A DNA stretch of 64,000 nt from Heterodera schachtii (lineage: Eukaryota; Nematoda; Chromadorea; Rhabditida; Heteroderidae), in contig SIJG01000005.1 in assembly GCA_023374025.1 (NCBI GenBank), forward strand, positions 3,693,966-3,757,965, read 5' to 3'. The stretch's first letter is position 1. Each line of letters opens with the position of its first letter. The notes below the pieces were generated by a model. It saw only the letters and a list, made by a program, of their open reading frames with translations. It had not been told where the DNA came from and searched no databases. Made by a program: the position numbers and the translations under genes. Shown piece by piece: positions 33,382 through 44,700 of this stretch.

Positions 33382-33950
33382 TATTATTATTTGCTTAATT
33401 TAAAATTTTAATTAAAAAAAAATTTAGTTTTAAATATCAAAAATTTACTTAACTGAAATATAAATAAAAGAAAATAAATTAAATAATAAAAAAAAATGTT
33501 AAAAGATCAAATTCCAAATAAAATTATTCGTTTATATAACCGAATTTGAGCGTTAAAATTTTAAATTTGTTCAATCGACGAACAAACGAAGAAAAAAGTG
33601 TTTACAAATTAGTAAGTAATTGGAAATTGGCCAAACTAATCAACCAAATTAAGAAGGGGAATACCTAAGACAATAAAAGAAAGTAAATAATTTAACAGTT
33701 AACGGAACTAATTGACGTAATTAAAACATGGCATTTGCGGGTGCCAAATAAAATTCAAGTGTTAAATACCAATTTTTGATATAAAATATTTTTAATATGT
33801 AGAAGTTGCTATAAAAAAGTAATAAAATTAATTGGCATTTCTTTAAAAACTTCTTACTATTCTTTGTTGTTTTTTTACTTTACATCAAAGATAAAATTAG
33901 AATTTGATGACTAATTAACACTTAAACATTTAACGCAAATTTGTTAATCC
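33382..33950. other. Intergenic 5' flank of the repeat-protein gene
   Basis: AT-rich. The ~50 bases next to the ATG match the flank at 40529-40580. Two ATGCCA hexamers occur on the minus strand (33834 and 33730 regions). No gene. Confidence 0.45.
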
Positions 33951-33952
33951 GG

Positions 33953-34018
33953 TGGTACTCGAACCCATCGAACCCATGGCCCTTCCAAAATGTTTTAACC
34001 GACTGAGCTACAGGCTTA
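33953..34018 (-). pseudogene. tRNA-like pseudogene or SINE head
   Basis: The minus strand carries a canonical A-box (TAGCTCAGTCGG) and a B-box-like GGTTCGAGTACC with tRNA-like spacing. The acceptor stem does not pair and the T arm is irregular, so it is probably a degenerate tRNA or tRNA-derived SINE. Confidence 0.45.
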
Positions 34019-34156
34019 CAAAAACAAAGTAAGGTCCCCAGGAATAAATATCCTCCAATTCCAAGACTAAATTCATTTATCAAACTCATACAAATAAAAA
34101 CAATAATTAAACAAAATTAATATTTAAATGCGTCATTATTGAATAGTCATCATTAG

Positions 34157-37100
34157 TTAATCGCTCCATTTGCGCAGGTCCAACTGGGCCAATCTGGCAC
34201 ATGGCACTGTGCCGATCGCTGATGGAAGCAGAAGCGCGTCGAACGGCACTTTGCTGATGTGGTCACCATTATCACAAAGCAGACGCGCCATACTGTGAGC
34301 CGGGAGATAATTATTGGATTAATTGTGTGTCCGACCATGCCGTTAGACGTGCCGGGGAATTTTTTGATTTTTGGATTATGAAAATTGACCAGACTTTTCA
34401 AGGAATGATCACTTTCCTTGAAATTTTATTCTCATTATGGGTCAATTAAGCCCTTGATGTTCATTAATGAGCTCGGCAAATAAGACAATAATCCGCATTT
34501 ATTCACTTTTGCCACCTTGTCTTTTTCAGCTCGGCCAATTGAGCACTGGAAAAAATGCCGGGACTTTCGTAGTAAAACCTTGAAAAATGGCTCAATTGTC
34601 AAATTTCGGGTTTTTTTCTTCTTAATTTTCCACCTGTCCCCGTCCCGCGTGCGCTTGAACTGATCACCAATTATGCAGGCAAAAGTTGGGCCAACCAAAG
34701 CACCGATCAGCGGCTCTTCCACCAATCCACCGACGTACAAATCAATGTCATCTCAATTTGGGATGAAGTGATATCCTATTTTCAATTTTTGTTATATTAT
34801 AATTCTGATTAGATTGAGACAATTAAATATTCATTGATGAGATATTGATCAAAATTTTATTGAAGAAATTAATTAACTTTGGGTTTTTTAAACCGAAAAA
34901 CTAGCAGATCAATTGTAAACAAAAAAAGCATCTGTAGAATTAATAATTCATATTCAAAAATAATTTCATGTATAATTTTTCGACCAAAAAGCTAATTTAT
35001 ATAAATTTTGAAATAAAATTTGACGCTTACACATATTAAAATAATCGATCTAAAAAAATTGAAATTATTTAGCACCAATTAATTTGTGTTCCTATTTCGC
35101 CCTTTTGGTCCTATTTTCGTCTTTTAGATCTCCTAAATCCTACCTCTAATACGGCAGTCTTCCGTCCTAAAAATACTAATCACTAATCTCAGTTATTTAT
35201 CTCTAATTAGCCGGCAGTTTGATCACTAGTGAGTATTTTTTCTCACCCGGTGATTCGTACAGTGACGACAGCGCCCCCCGAATTGCCGGGTCTCTGATCA
35301 GATCAGCGAGTTGGTCAAATGTGCTGAAGGCATTTAGTCCGCAAGCGCGTCTCATTTTGTTGTAACTCGGAAGGCCGTGGTCTCTTCCGCGCGCAATGTT
35401 TAGCGTGCCGAGATCAGTGCTTGAAATTATTTTAGCTAAAAATGTCCAATTGGATGCCAAGCAAGATGAAAATTAAAAATTTTAAATTTTGAATAATGTC
35501 CATTTCGATCATTTATTCAATTTTGATGCACTTTGTCACATTGTTTGTTTTGTCCAATTTAGATCAATTTTCACAATGTTTTTGTTTTCCTTCGGCCATC
35601 CTTTTTTCCCACTTTGACCATTTGGTCGTATTTTTTTTTTTTGTTCTATTTTGGTGATTTGTCCCAGTTCGCTCAGATCATTTGTCCCCCCTTCGTTCAA
35701 TTGTCCAATTTTCCGTGATTTATCCCTTTTGCAATTCATTCATTGCCCATTTGTATTTTTTCGATCATTTGTCCCATTTTGTGCCATGTTTTACATACGT
35801 TGAAAACAGATAGTCCGTCACCGCAGCAGTCATTTGTTGTGGTCGCTTAATTGGCGTGTTCCACAAGCCGCGCAGCACCGGGTCAATGCCGCCCTCAGAC
35901 AACAATTTTTGCGATTTGAAAGTGCCTTTAAGTGCAATAATTTTTTGTTGGCATTTTTTTGAAATGCCAAACTTATTGCCTTCATTTAATGGAAATGGTC
36001 CCGCCGCAATTGACTGGCTATTCTCCATGAGTCGGGAATATTGTTCCTGAAAAATTTCAATGGTCAGCCAATCAAACAAACCAATAAAATTTTAAATTTC
36101 AGAGTAATTTCTTAGCAAATTTCAGTAAAAATTTTAAATTTTCCGTCGCGGCGCCATTTGCGCCACCGCGTCAATAAGTTTTTTGTATCAATTCACTCTC
36201 TGACTGACAAATCACTCATCGTATTGTCATCTTTAAAAATCTCCCGATCATACTGTAAACCCGTCAAAACTGACTACGATCGTTCCGTGACCAAAACGGA
36301 ACGCGGCGGCGGTGAACTCATTGGCCACGGTGGGGTCAACATTTTGGTCATATCCGTTGTAGGGCCCAATCAGACGTTCAGCGGATGGGCCAAGCATCAA
36401 CGGAATGAATTCATTGTAGAGGACGGCTTGAATTTCGGCACCGACAATTTTGCGAGTCTCCTACAGTTTTTTAAATGCCGGCAAAAATTATAAGTAAAGG
36501 CAATAAATTAAAAACAAATTTTTTTTTCCGTATGATTCAGAAACTTAATTATTGATTAATCAAGATCAGTATCTAGGACCAAATATCATTTAATTACAAA
36601 GTAAAAGTTTGGCACTATTTTTGCCGTTTTTGATTTTTTGCCTTTTTTCTCACTTGAAAAAGTCGGTCACCACTCCATGCCCGGTTCAATGATTGCAATT
36701 CTCGGGCAATTCTGTCAAATGCCTGTGAAAGTGAAGAAAATGTGATAAGGAATTTCGGTCGAGAAATGAAAAAAGAAAATCCGGGAAGTTTTCCAATGGC
36801 AATAGAGAAATTTTACGCACACCACTAATGGACTTTCAATTAGACCAATAGGCCTTTTGAGGCGTTGAAGTAGCTTTTTTAAAATGAGTATTTGCCGTTT
36901 TTTTGACCTTGTTTTGGCAATTTGGGGATTTTGCCAACTTCAAAACTGGTCCATTTTTTGCCAAAATCTGCTACCAAATCGCACAAAAATTCCAAAAATT
37001 TCCCGTAACACCGCCCAATCTCCAAGTCCTTAGATTCAAAAATTAGTAAAATTCATGCATTTGTTCGCTACCGTGTTTACACGGGTGTCGCCCGTTACAA

Positions 37101-40100
37101 AAGTTGCTGCTGCGCAAGTGCCGCGGTTGGTGGCGGCACCGCAACTGCTGGCATCAAACGGTAGAAGCATCATTCCGTTGAAGCTGGACATCTTCAGAAA
37201 GCCAGTACGACCGTCACGGACCTTGAGCCTAAAGCAGTTGCTGATCACTTTGATCAGTCAGCTAATCAGTGGCGGTGATTGGAAAGATTAGTGTTGCAAT
37301 CAAACGCAGCTCCGATCACGGGTGATCCAGCCAAATATATCAAAAGCAGTTTTTTAGAATTGTAATAATTTGGTCTTTCTAATCCTCGCGGAGTTGTTCT
37401 GATCAGAGTACTTTCGTTCAGCTGATCAGTTTCGATCAATATTTCATTTTAAATTTAAAACGTACAAATCCTTGGCATTTGATCCGTAAATTGTTGATCC
37501 GTCCACAAAGGCAGTGTTCTCGTTGAGCTGCTCGCGTGGCTTTCCCTGCTGTTGATCGCCCGTGCCACAAACGGAGGCCGACCGGGACACCTTCAGACAG
37601 CCCGTCTGGCGAAATCTTTTTAAAATATTCAAATCAGTGTACAAGAAAATTTGGCTGCATTTCTTTTTATAAGTACAAATTAACTAATGGGGATGGTGCC
37701 GTACTCGGGTCTGAAATCCTCTGATTTTTTAGAATCCCCAGAACTTAATACTCTCCTAAAAAATCCCAACGAAATTTTTTGGAAATGGAATCGGCTACTG
37801 ATCGTAAGCATTATTAAACTTTTATTTTGTTAAAATAAATTTTTAGAAGATTTTTGATCAGCAATATGATATTGAAAACATTGGGTTGTTGTCCTGCTCC
37901 GAAATTGGCACTGGCATACATTTGCCGACCAACGGGGCACAGGAAGAGCATGGGTCAACGGGTTGATGGGCCTAAATTGGCTGGCTAATTAAGAATTATT
38001 AAAAAAACCAATAAAAATTAAGTCGAATGAGGATGCTACTTTTAATTTGGTCCAATCGGACCGACAAATGTCCTAGAATGATTTTGATCGGGCAGCGATT
38101 GGTTTAATTGAAGCAACCGAAAGGGCAAATGTCCCGTAAAATGTGGCAATTTAACTGGTCCAAATACATGCCGCTTTTGTCATGTCTTGTGCCATGAACT
38201 GTCCCAACTGCATAAACATGGAGTTGATCTGATCATGGATGAATGGTGTGCTTTTGGCCAACACAAAACGAGAAGCCTCGCGTGCCATTGGTCTTCGGCC
38301 CGAACCTGACAGGTCAAATTTGGGAGATTGATCGTGTTATATGTATTTATTACCAGCCGGCTCTGAGAATCCGTCCGAATAATCGGCTGGCAAATATCTA
38401 ATCAAATTTAATATAATTAGTATTTTTGACAATGATTGAATAATATTTATCTAACGCTTTTTTCTTTTCCCATTTCTCAGTGATTATGTCTCGTATTTCG
38501 GTATTTTTGTGCTCCTCATGCCAAGGATTATTCAGCACAAAAAAAGTCACCGCCAATCCCGAATGCCAATTCTCAGCATTCGGGTTGGCATGCTGATCCC
38601 GAATAGTTTAAATCATCGGGATATCGGTTTTTCTTATTCAAAATTCCCTGGCTCGTAGTTCTTAATATTAGCTCTCCAAACTGACGAAAGTGATCAACAA
38701 TTGATGCCAAAGCTTTCAAACATCCACCTCATATATGCCCGGAAAGAAGCGCCGAGCGTCGGACGTGCCAAATTGTTGCACACTCCGTCAATGGACCGGT
38801 ACGACAAATGGTAGCACAACGCTTGGGAACAAACAGCACTGTCCGCACTTAGCTGAACCGAGTTGGGGGATAACCTGGATTATCGGCTTAATTTAAAGTC
38901 GAAATTTCCAGACTTGAGAACAGAGCCGAAAATTGGTCAAGAAATTCGAGTTGAAAATTGACCCCGGGACCGAGACCGAGAATGATTGGGAGAGTCAAGA
39001 CCGAGGCCAAAAATTCAAGAAATTTCTTGGCACAAAAACCGAGAGACCCGAGAGCTTTTTTAATTGTTATTACGATATATATAACTACCTGAGGAAAGCA
39101 TCCGGACTTGTTCGTCCTGGCAAAGTCCGCTGCGTACAGTGTATAACGCTGTGAATTGTCCTCGATCGGATTGATCAGTCTGCCTTTAATCAGCTGTTCG
39201 ATCGCTGATGACGGGTTCTTTAGAATCTGATCACAAGAATTTGATGCTGCTTGATGATGATTTGCGCCTCCTCCTTGGCTCGTCAAAGTGTTAATTGCCC
39301 ATCGACCACTTTGTGCCTGGTTTAGGCCATTTTGCCAATTTCCATTTCCAAATTGGCCATTTTGGCTTCCGAATAGGCCATTTTGGCTTCCAATTTGGCC
39401 ACCTCCGTTTCCGAATAGGCCATTTTGGCTTCCGATTTGGCCACCTCCGTTTCCGAATTGGCCATTTTGGCTTCCAATTTGGCCACCTCCGTTTCCGAAT
39501 AGGCCATTTTGGTTTCCGATTTGGCCACCTCCGTTTCCAAATTGGCCATTTTGGCTTCCGATTTGGCCACCTCCGTTTCCGAATAGGCCATTTTGGCTTC
39601 CGATTTGGCCACCTCCGTTTCCGAATAGGCCATTTTGGCTTCCGATTTGGCCACCTCCGTTTCCAAATTGGCCATTTTGGCTTCCGATTGGGCCACCTCC
39701 GTTTCCGAATAGGCCATTTTGGCTTCCGATTTGGCCACCTCCGTTTCCAAATTGGCCATTTTGGCTTCCGATTTGGCCACCTCCGTTTCCAAATTGGCCA
39801 TTTTGGCTTCCGATTTGGCCACCTCCGTTTCCAAATTGGCCATTTTGGCTTCCGATTTGGCCACCTCCGTTTCCGAATAGGCCATTTTGGCTTCCGATTT
39901 GGCCACCTCCGTTTCCAAATTGGCCATTTTGGCTTCCGATTGGGCCACCTCCGTTTCCGAATAGGCCATTTTGGCTTCCGATTTGGCCACCTCCGTTTCC
40001 AAATTGGCCATTTTGGCTTCCGATTTGGCCACCTCCGTTTCCAAATTGGTCACCGACTTCACTTCCCATTTTTCCGTTTTCGCCTCCCATTTGGCCATTT

Positions 40101-40528
40101 TGCCAATTTCTTCCTCCGTTGCCATTTCCATTTCCAAATTGGCCATTTTGCCACCCAAATTGTCCGCTTTGGCCTTCAAAGTTGCCATTTCCGCTTCCAT
40201 GTTGCCCATTTGTCCACCCAACCGGGCCATTTGCAGCTCCTTTTCCATTTTGCCAATTTCCATTTCCAAATTGGCCATTTTGCCCTCGAATTTGGCCATT
40301 TCCTGCAACCTGTCGTCCATTTTGCCAACTTCCGCTTCCATGTTGGCCATTTTCTCCACCAGTTTTTCCAAGTTTGCCATTTCCATTTACAGTAACAGAT
40401 TGACCAATTGCACCACCGTAACCATACCCACCGTCTTCACTGAATTGTCCATTAATTACTGTGCAGAAAAACATTGCCAAAACAACAGCAATCATAATGA
40501 AACGATGAATAAATGAAGGAGACAGCAT
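34157..40528 (-). CDS. Chimeric secreted haem peroxidase with N-terminal NGQ repeats (copy 1, probably broken)
   Basis: Animal haem peroxidase fused behind a 480-residue exon (40528-39089) with signal peptide and more than twenty [14 protein letters not shown] units. Peroxidase exons: 38852-38728, 38397-38354, 38305-38172, 37971-37880, 37615-37466, 37228-37072, 36711-36654, 36460-36254, 36046-35799, 35419-35247, 34751-34634, 34578-34516, 34292-34157. Motifs: [36 protein letters not shown] (distal Arg), FRFGHGTI (proximal His), [14 protein letters not shown], and [16 protein letters not shown] near the end. The distal His is Gln. The exon encoding [11 protein letters not shown], present in copy 2, is absent between 37072 and 36711; skipping it shifts the frame and meets a stop within exon 36711-36654. 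One intron (donor at 38171) begins GC. Unless the gap is an assembly error, only the N-terminal half is made. Confidence 0.78.
39320..40060. repeat. Tandem 42-bp repeat array in peroxidase exon 1
   Basis: About 17-18 near-identical 42-bp units encoding [14 protein letters not shown] with NGLFGNG variants. Because 42 is divisible by three and no unit contains a stop in several frames, three other frames stay open across more than 1 kb, including a minus-strand frame reading [14 protein letters not shown] repeats. Confidence 0.88.
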
Positions 40529-41733
40529 TATTATTATTTGCTTAATTTAAAATTTTAATTAAAAAAAAATTTAGTTTTAAATATAAAAATATTTTAGTGA
40601 TAATGAATTGAAATTATTACTGAAATAAAATAAATAAATAAAATTGAATTAAATTAAATAAAAAAATAAAGAATGTTAAAAGGTGAAATGTCCAATGAAA
40701 TTATTTATTTATATAATAAATTTTCAGTGTTAAAATTTTAAATTTGTTCAATCGACGAACAAACAAAGAAAAAAGAATTTATAAATTAGTAAGTAATTGG
40801 AAAAACGATGAAGAAAAGTAGAAGACATCATCATTATATTTGCTTAATTTAAATGTGAAATAAAAAACATCGTATTTAAAATAAAAAAATTAAATAAATT
40901 TATTAAATTACTTCCGCAACAATTTGACGAAATGGAAATATTCCAATTACTTAAGCACACTGCTGCTCTGATGCTGTGATCACAGGTTTCTTTCATTATT
41001 TCTTTTTGTTAATTAATTAGTATTTCCATTTAATTTATTATTATTATTATTATTCTCTCTGTCGCCTCCCAATTAATTAATTGCTCAAATTTGTTATTTA
41101 TTTATTTTTTATTTAAATTTGTCAACTAATTACTGCTGATTGCTCAAGCGCAAAATACACTAATTAGTTATTTTTTTTATGAGAATCGCAAACAATTAGG
41201 TCTGTCGAAGGAAATTATCAATTTTAATGACTAATTGCTGCTTTTCTTTGTTCAGTTAAAAATTCAGTCTCTGTAACAAATTATACGTTCAAGAATTAGT
41301 TTTTGGTAGTTCGTCTACTTCCCATTAACCAATTGAGCTGAAAATATTACCAAGCGTACCTTACCCATTAATATTAAGCATCAAATAAAAATTGGAAAGT
41401 GTAAAAGAAAAAGAATTTTTATGAATTTTTTTTTCGCAAATTTCGCCAAATTTACTGTAATAAAATTATACGTTCAATGCATTAAAGACATATAACTTTT
41501 TTATAGGGCAAGGAAAAATCTGAAAAAATTCATTCTGTTACAAATATAATAACACTTAAAAATTTAGCGGAAATTTGTTAAAGAGTAAAAAAAAATATTG
41601 TTTTTGTTTGATATTTGATCCCTGCTCATGTGCTCAAGTGATTTGAACGGCTTCCGGACAATTGGACAATGGACAATCCGACAGTAAAATACACAAAAAG
41701 GTAAGAAAATGCCGTGGATGAAGTGAACCGATT
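40529..41733. other. Intergenic between the two peroxidase genes
   Basis: AT-rich spacer with TTATTATTA runs. A degenerate tRNA-like word (AGCTCAATTGGTTA, minus strand) lies near 41310-41370. The region 40800-40860 repeats part of the 5' end of exon 1. No gene seen. Confidence 0.45.
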
Positions 41734-44700
41734 CTATTCGCTCCATTTGCGCAGGTCCAACTGGGCCAATCTGGCACATGGCACTGTGCCGATCGCTGAT
41801 GGAAGCAGAAGTACGTCGAACGGCACTTTGCTGATGTGATCGCCGTTGTCACAAAGCAGACGTGCCAAACTGTGAGCCGGGAGATAATTATTGGATTAAT
41901 TGTGTGTCCGACCCTTTTGAAGGGTGTTGAAAAATAGAGCCCACGGGGGGGGGTTCTAATTAAGTAAACAACACCTACACGATATTCACATTTTCGCCAC
42001 CTTGTCTTTTTCAGCTCGGCCAATTGTGCACTGGAAAAAATGCCGGGATTCTCGTAGTAAAACCTTGAAAAATGGCTCAATTTTTGTCAAATTTCCGGTT
42101 TTTTTTTCTTAATTTTCCACCTGTCCCCGTCCCGCGTGCGCTTGAACTGATCACCAATTATGCAGGCAAAAGTTGGGCCAACCAAAGCACCGATCAGCGG
42201 CTCTTCCACCAAACCACCGACGTACAAATCAATGTCATCTCAATTTGGGATGAAGTGATATCCTATTTTCGATTTTGGTTATATTATAATTCTGATTAGA
42301 ATGAAATAATTAAATATTCGAATTGATCAGATAATGATCAATAAATTTTATTGAAGAAATTAATTAACTTTGAGTTGCTTAAACCGAAAAACTAGCAGAT
42401 CAATTGGAACAAAAAAAGAATCTTAAAAAATAAAATTTTCATATTTAAAAAATGTTGAGATTTTTTCGACCAAAAAACTAATTTATATAAATTTTCAAAA
42501 TAAAATTAGACGCTTAACAACTGTTAAAAATAGAGCCAGAAAAAAAAAATTTATAAACAATTTATTTTTATTCCTATTTTTTCCATTTTAGATTCTATTT
42601 TAGTCTTTTTTAATGGCAATATTCGGTCCGAAGTCCTAAAAATAGTTAAATTACTAATTTCAGTTATTTATCTTTAATCAGAAATGGCAGTTTGATCACT
42701 CTCAATGAGTAATTTTCTCACCCGGTGATTCGTACAGTGACGACAGCGCCCCACGGATTGCCGGGTCTCTGATCTGATCAGCGAGTTGGTCAAATGTGCT
42801 GAAGGCATTCAGTCCGCAAGCGCGTCTCATTTTGTTGTAACTCGGAAGGCCGTGGTCTCTTCCGCGCGCAATGTTTAGCGTGCCAAGATCAGTGCTTGAA
42901 ATTGCGGCAAAAAAAAATTTTTTCGATTATTTTTTATTGTTTTAGCCAAAAGTATACAATTAATAATAAAATCAGCAAGAAAATATCGAAAAATCTTAAA
43001 TTTGAAATATTTTGGACCATTTTCGATCATTTATCCAATTTTTGATGTACATACTTTGCCACATTGGTTGTTTTGGCCAAATGTGGTCAATTTTCATAAT
43101 TTTATTGTCATTCATCACATGCTCTTTTGTCGAGCATTTGTCCAGCTTATCTTTTCACAACTTTTTGATCATTTGTCCCTCCGGTCGATTTTTTGTTCCA
43201 TTTTTGGTGATTTTAAACCCATTTCGCTCCGATCCTTTATCCTCCCATTTCGCTCCGATCCTTTATCCCATTCGTTTTTTATTTGTCCAACTTTCGGTGA
43301 TTTATCCCATTTGCCACCCATTCATTGCCCATTTGTATTTTTTCGATCCTTTTTCCCATGTTTTACATACGCTGAGAACAGATAGTCCGTCACCGCAGCA
43401 GTCATTTGTTGTGGTCGCTTAATTGGCGTGTTCCACAAGCCGCGCAGCACCGGGTCAATGCCGCCCTCAGACAACAATTTTTGCGATTTGAAAGTGCCTT
43501 TAAGTGCAATAATTTTTTGTTGGCATTTTTTTGAAATGCCAAATTGCCTTCATTTAATGGGAATGGTCCCGCCGCAATTGACTGGCCATTCTCCATGAGT
43601 CGGGAATATTGTTCCTGAAAAATGTCAATGATCGGCCTTCACTCTTTGACTGACAATTAATCATTATATTTTCTCATCCGTTAATTAGCTTTTAAAACTC
43701 ATTTTACGAATGGCTAATTTTCGCCTGGCCATAGACAAATAAAATTAATCGCCCGATCATACTGTAAATCCGTCAAAACTGACTACGATCGTTCCGTGAC
43801 CAAAACGGAACGCGGCGGCGGTGAACTCATTGGCCACGGTGGGGTCAACATTTTGGTCATATCCGTTGTAGGGCCCAATCAGACGTTCAGCGGATGGGCC
43901 AAGCATCAACGGAACGAATTCACTGTAGAGGACGGCTTGAATTTCGGCACCAACAATTTTGCGGGTCTCCTACGATTTTTTTTATATGCCGTCAAAAAAC
44001 TCTAATTAAAAAGTAATTAATTATATCAAATACCTAATTGGCAAAAATGAATTACCGTATTATTGAAATAAAGCCCCCGGGGGGGTCTGTTTTTCAACCC
44101 ACCTCAAAAAGAGGGGGGGGGGCTTTATTCGGGGCTCTAATTCGTAAATACAGTAATAGAATAAAAACTTATTAAAATTAAATTTTAACAATGCTAAAAT
44201 GGAGGCGGGCAAAAATTTTGGTCTTGGGAAATTTGGGTCTCAAAATCTTTCACATTTCACTAATTGATATATATAATGATTGGCTAACTGTTAACTGATT
44301 TTCTTATCAGACCTATACCCAAAACACGGTTCAAGATCAGCATGAAGGATAAAGATCGGTCATTAGCTTAACACCAAAAAATGTTTGGCACCATTTTTGC
44401 CGTTTTTAAAATTTTTGCTCACTTGAAAAAGTCGGTCACCACTCCATGCCCGGTTCAACGATTGCAATTCTCGGGCAATTCTGCCAAATGTATTTAAAAA
44501 TGGCATGCAATTTTGGGAAAAGAAAATGGCACCTGTTGTGCTCCCGGACAAAAATTGTGTACAGCGAAGAAAGACCAATGAACTGTGAAATTAAAGAAAA
44601 TGTACAATTTGTCATAAAATTAGTCATTTGTCGTTTAGTCCAATCATAATTAATTGTCATTTGTCATCTATCAATTATTTTAATTGGCCTCATATGTAGA

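Noticed and set aside
32150..40060. CRISPR-like regular repeats
   Set aside because: The repeats are contiguous 42-bp coding units without unique spacers, in an intron-containing eukaryotic genome.
39288..40403. Plus-strand open frames of ~370 codons rich in Pro/Trp/Phe ([14 protein letters not shown] repeats)
   Set aside because: Mirror of the minus-strand 42-bp repeats; no signal peptide or splice context, and the minus strand carries leader and in-frame peroxidase exons.
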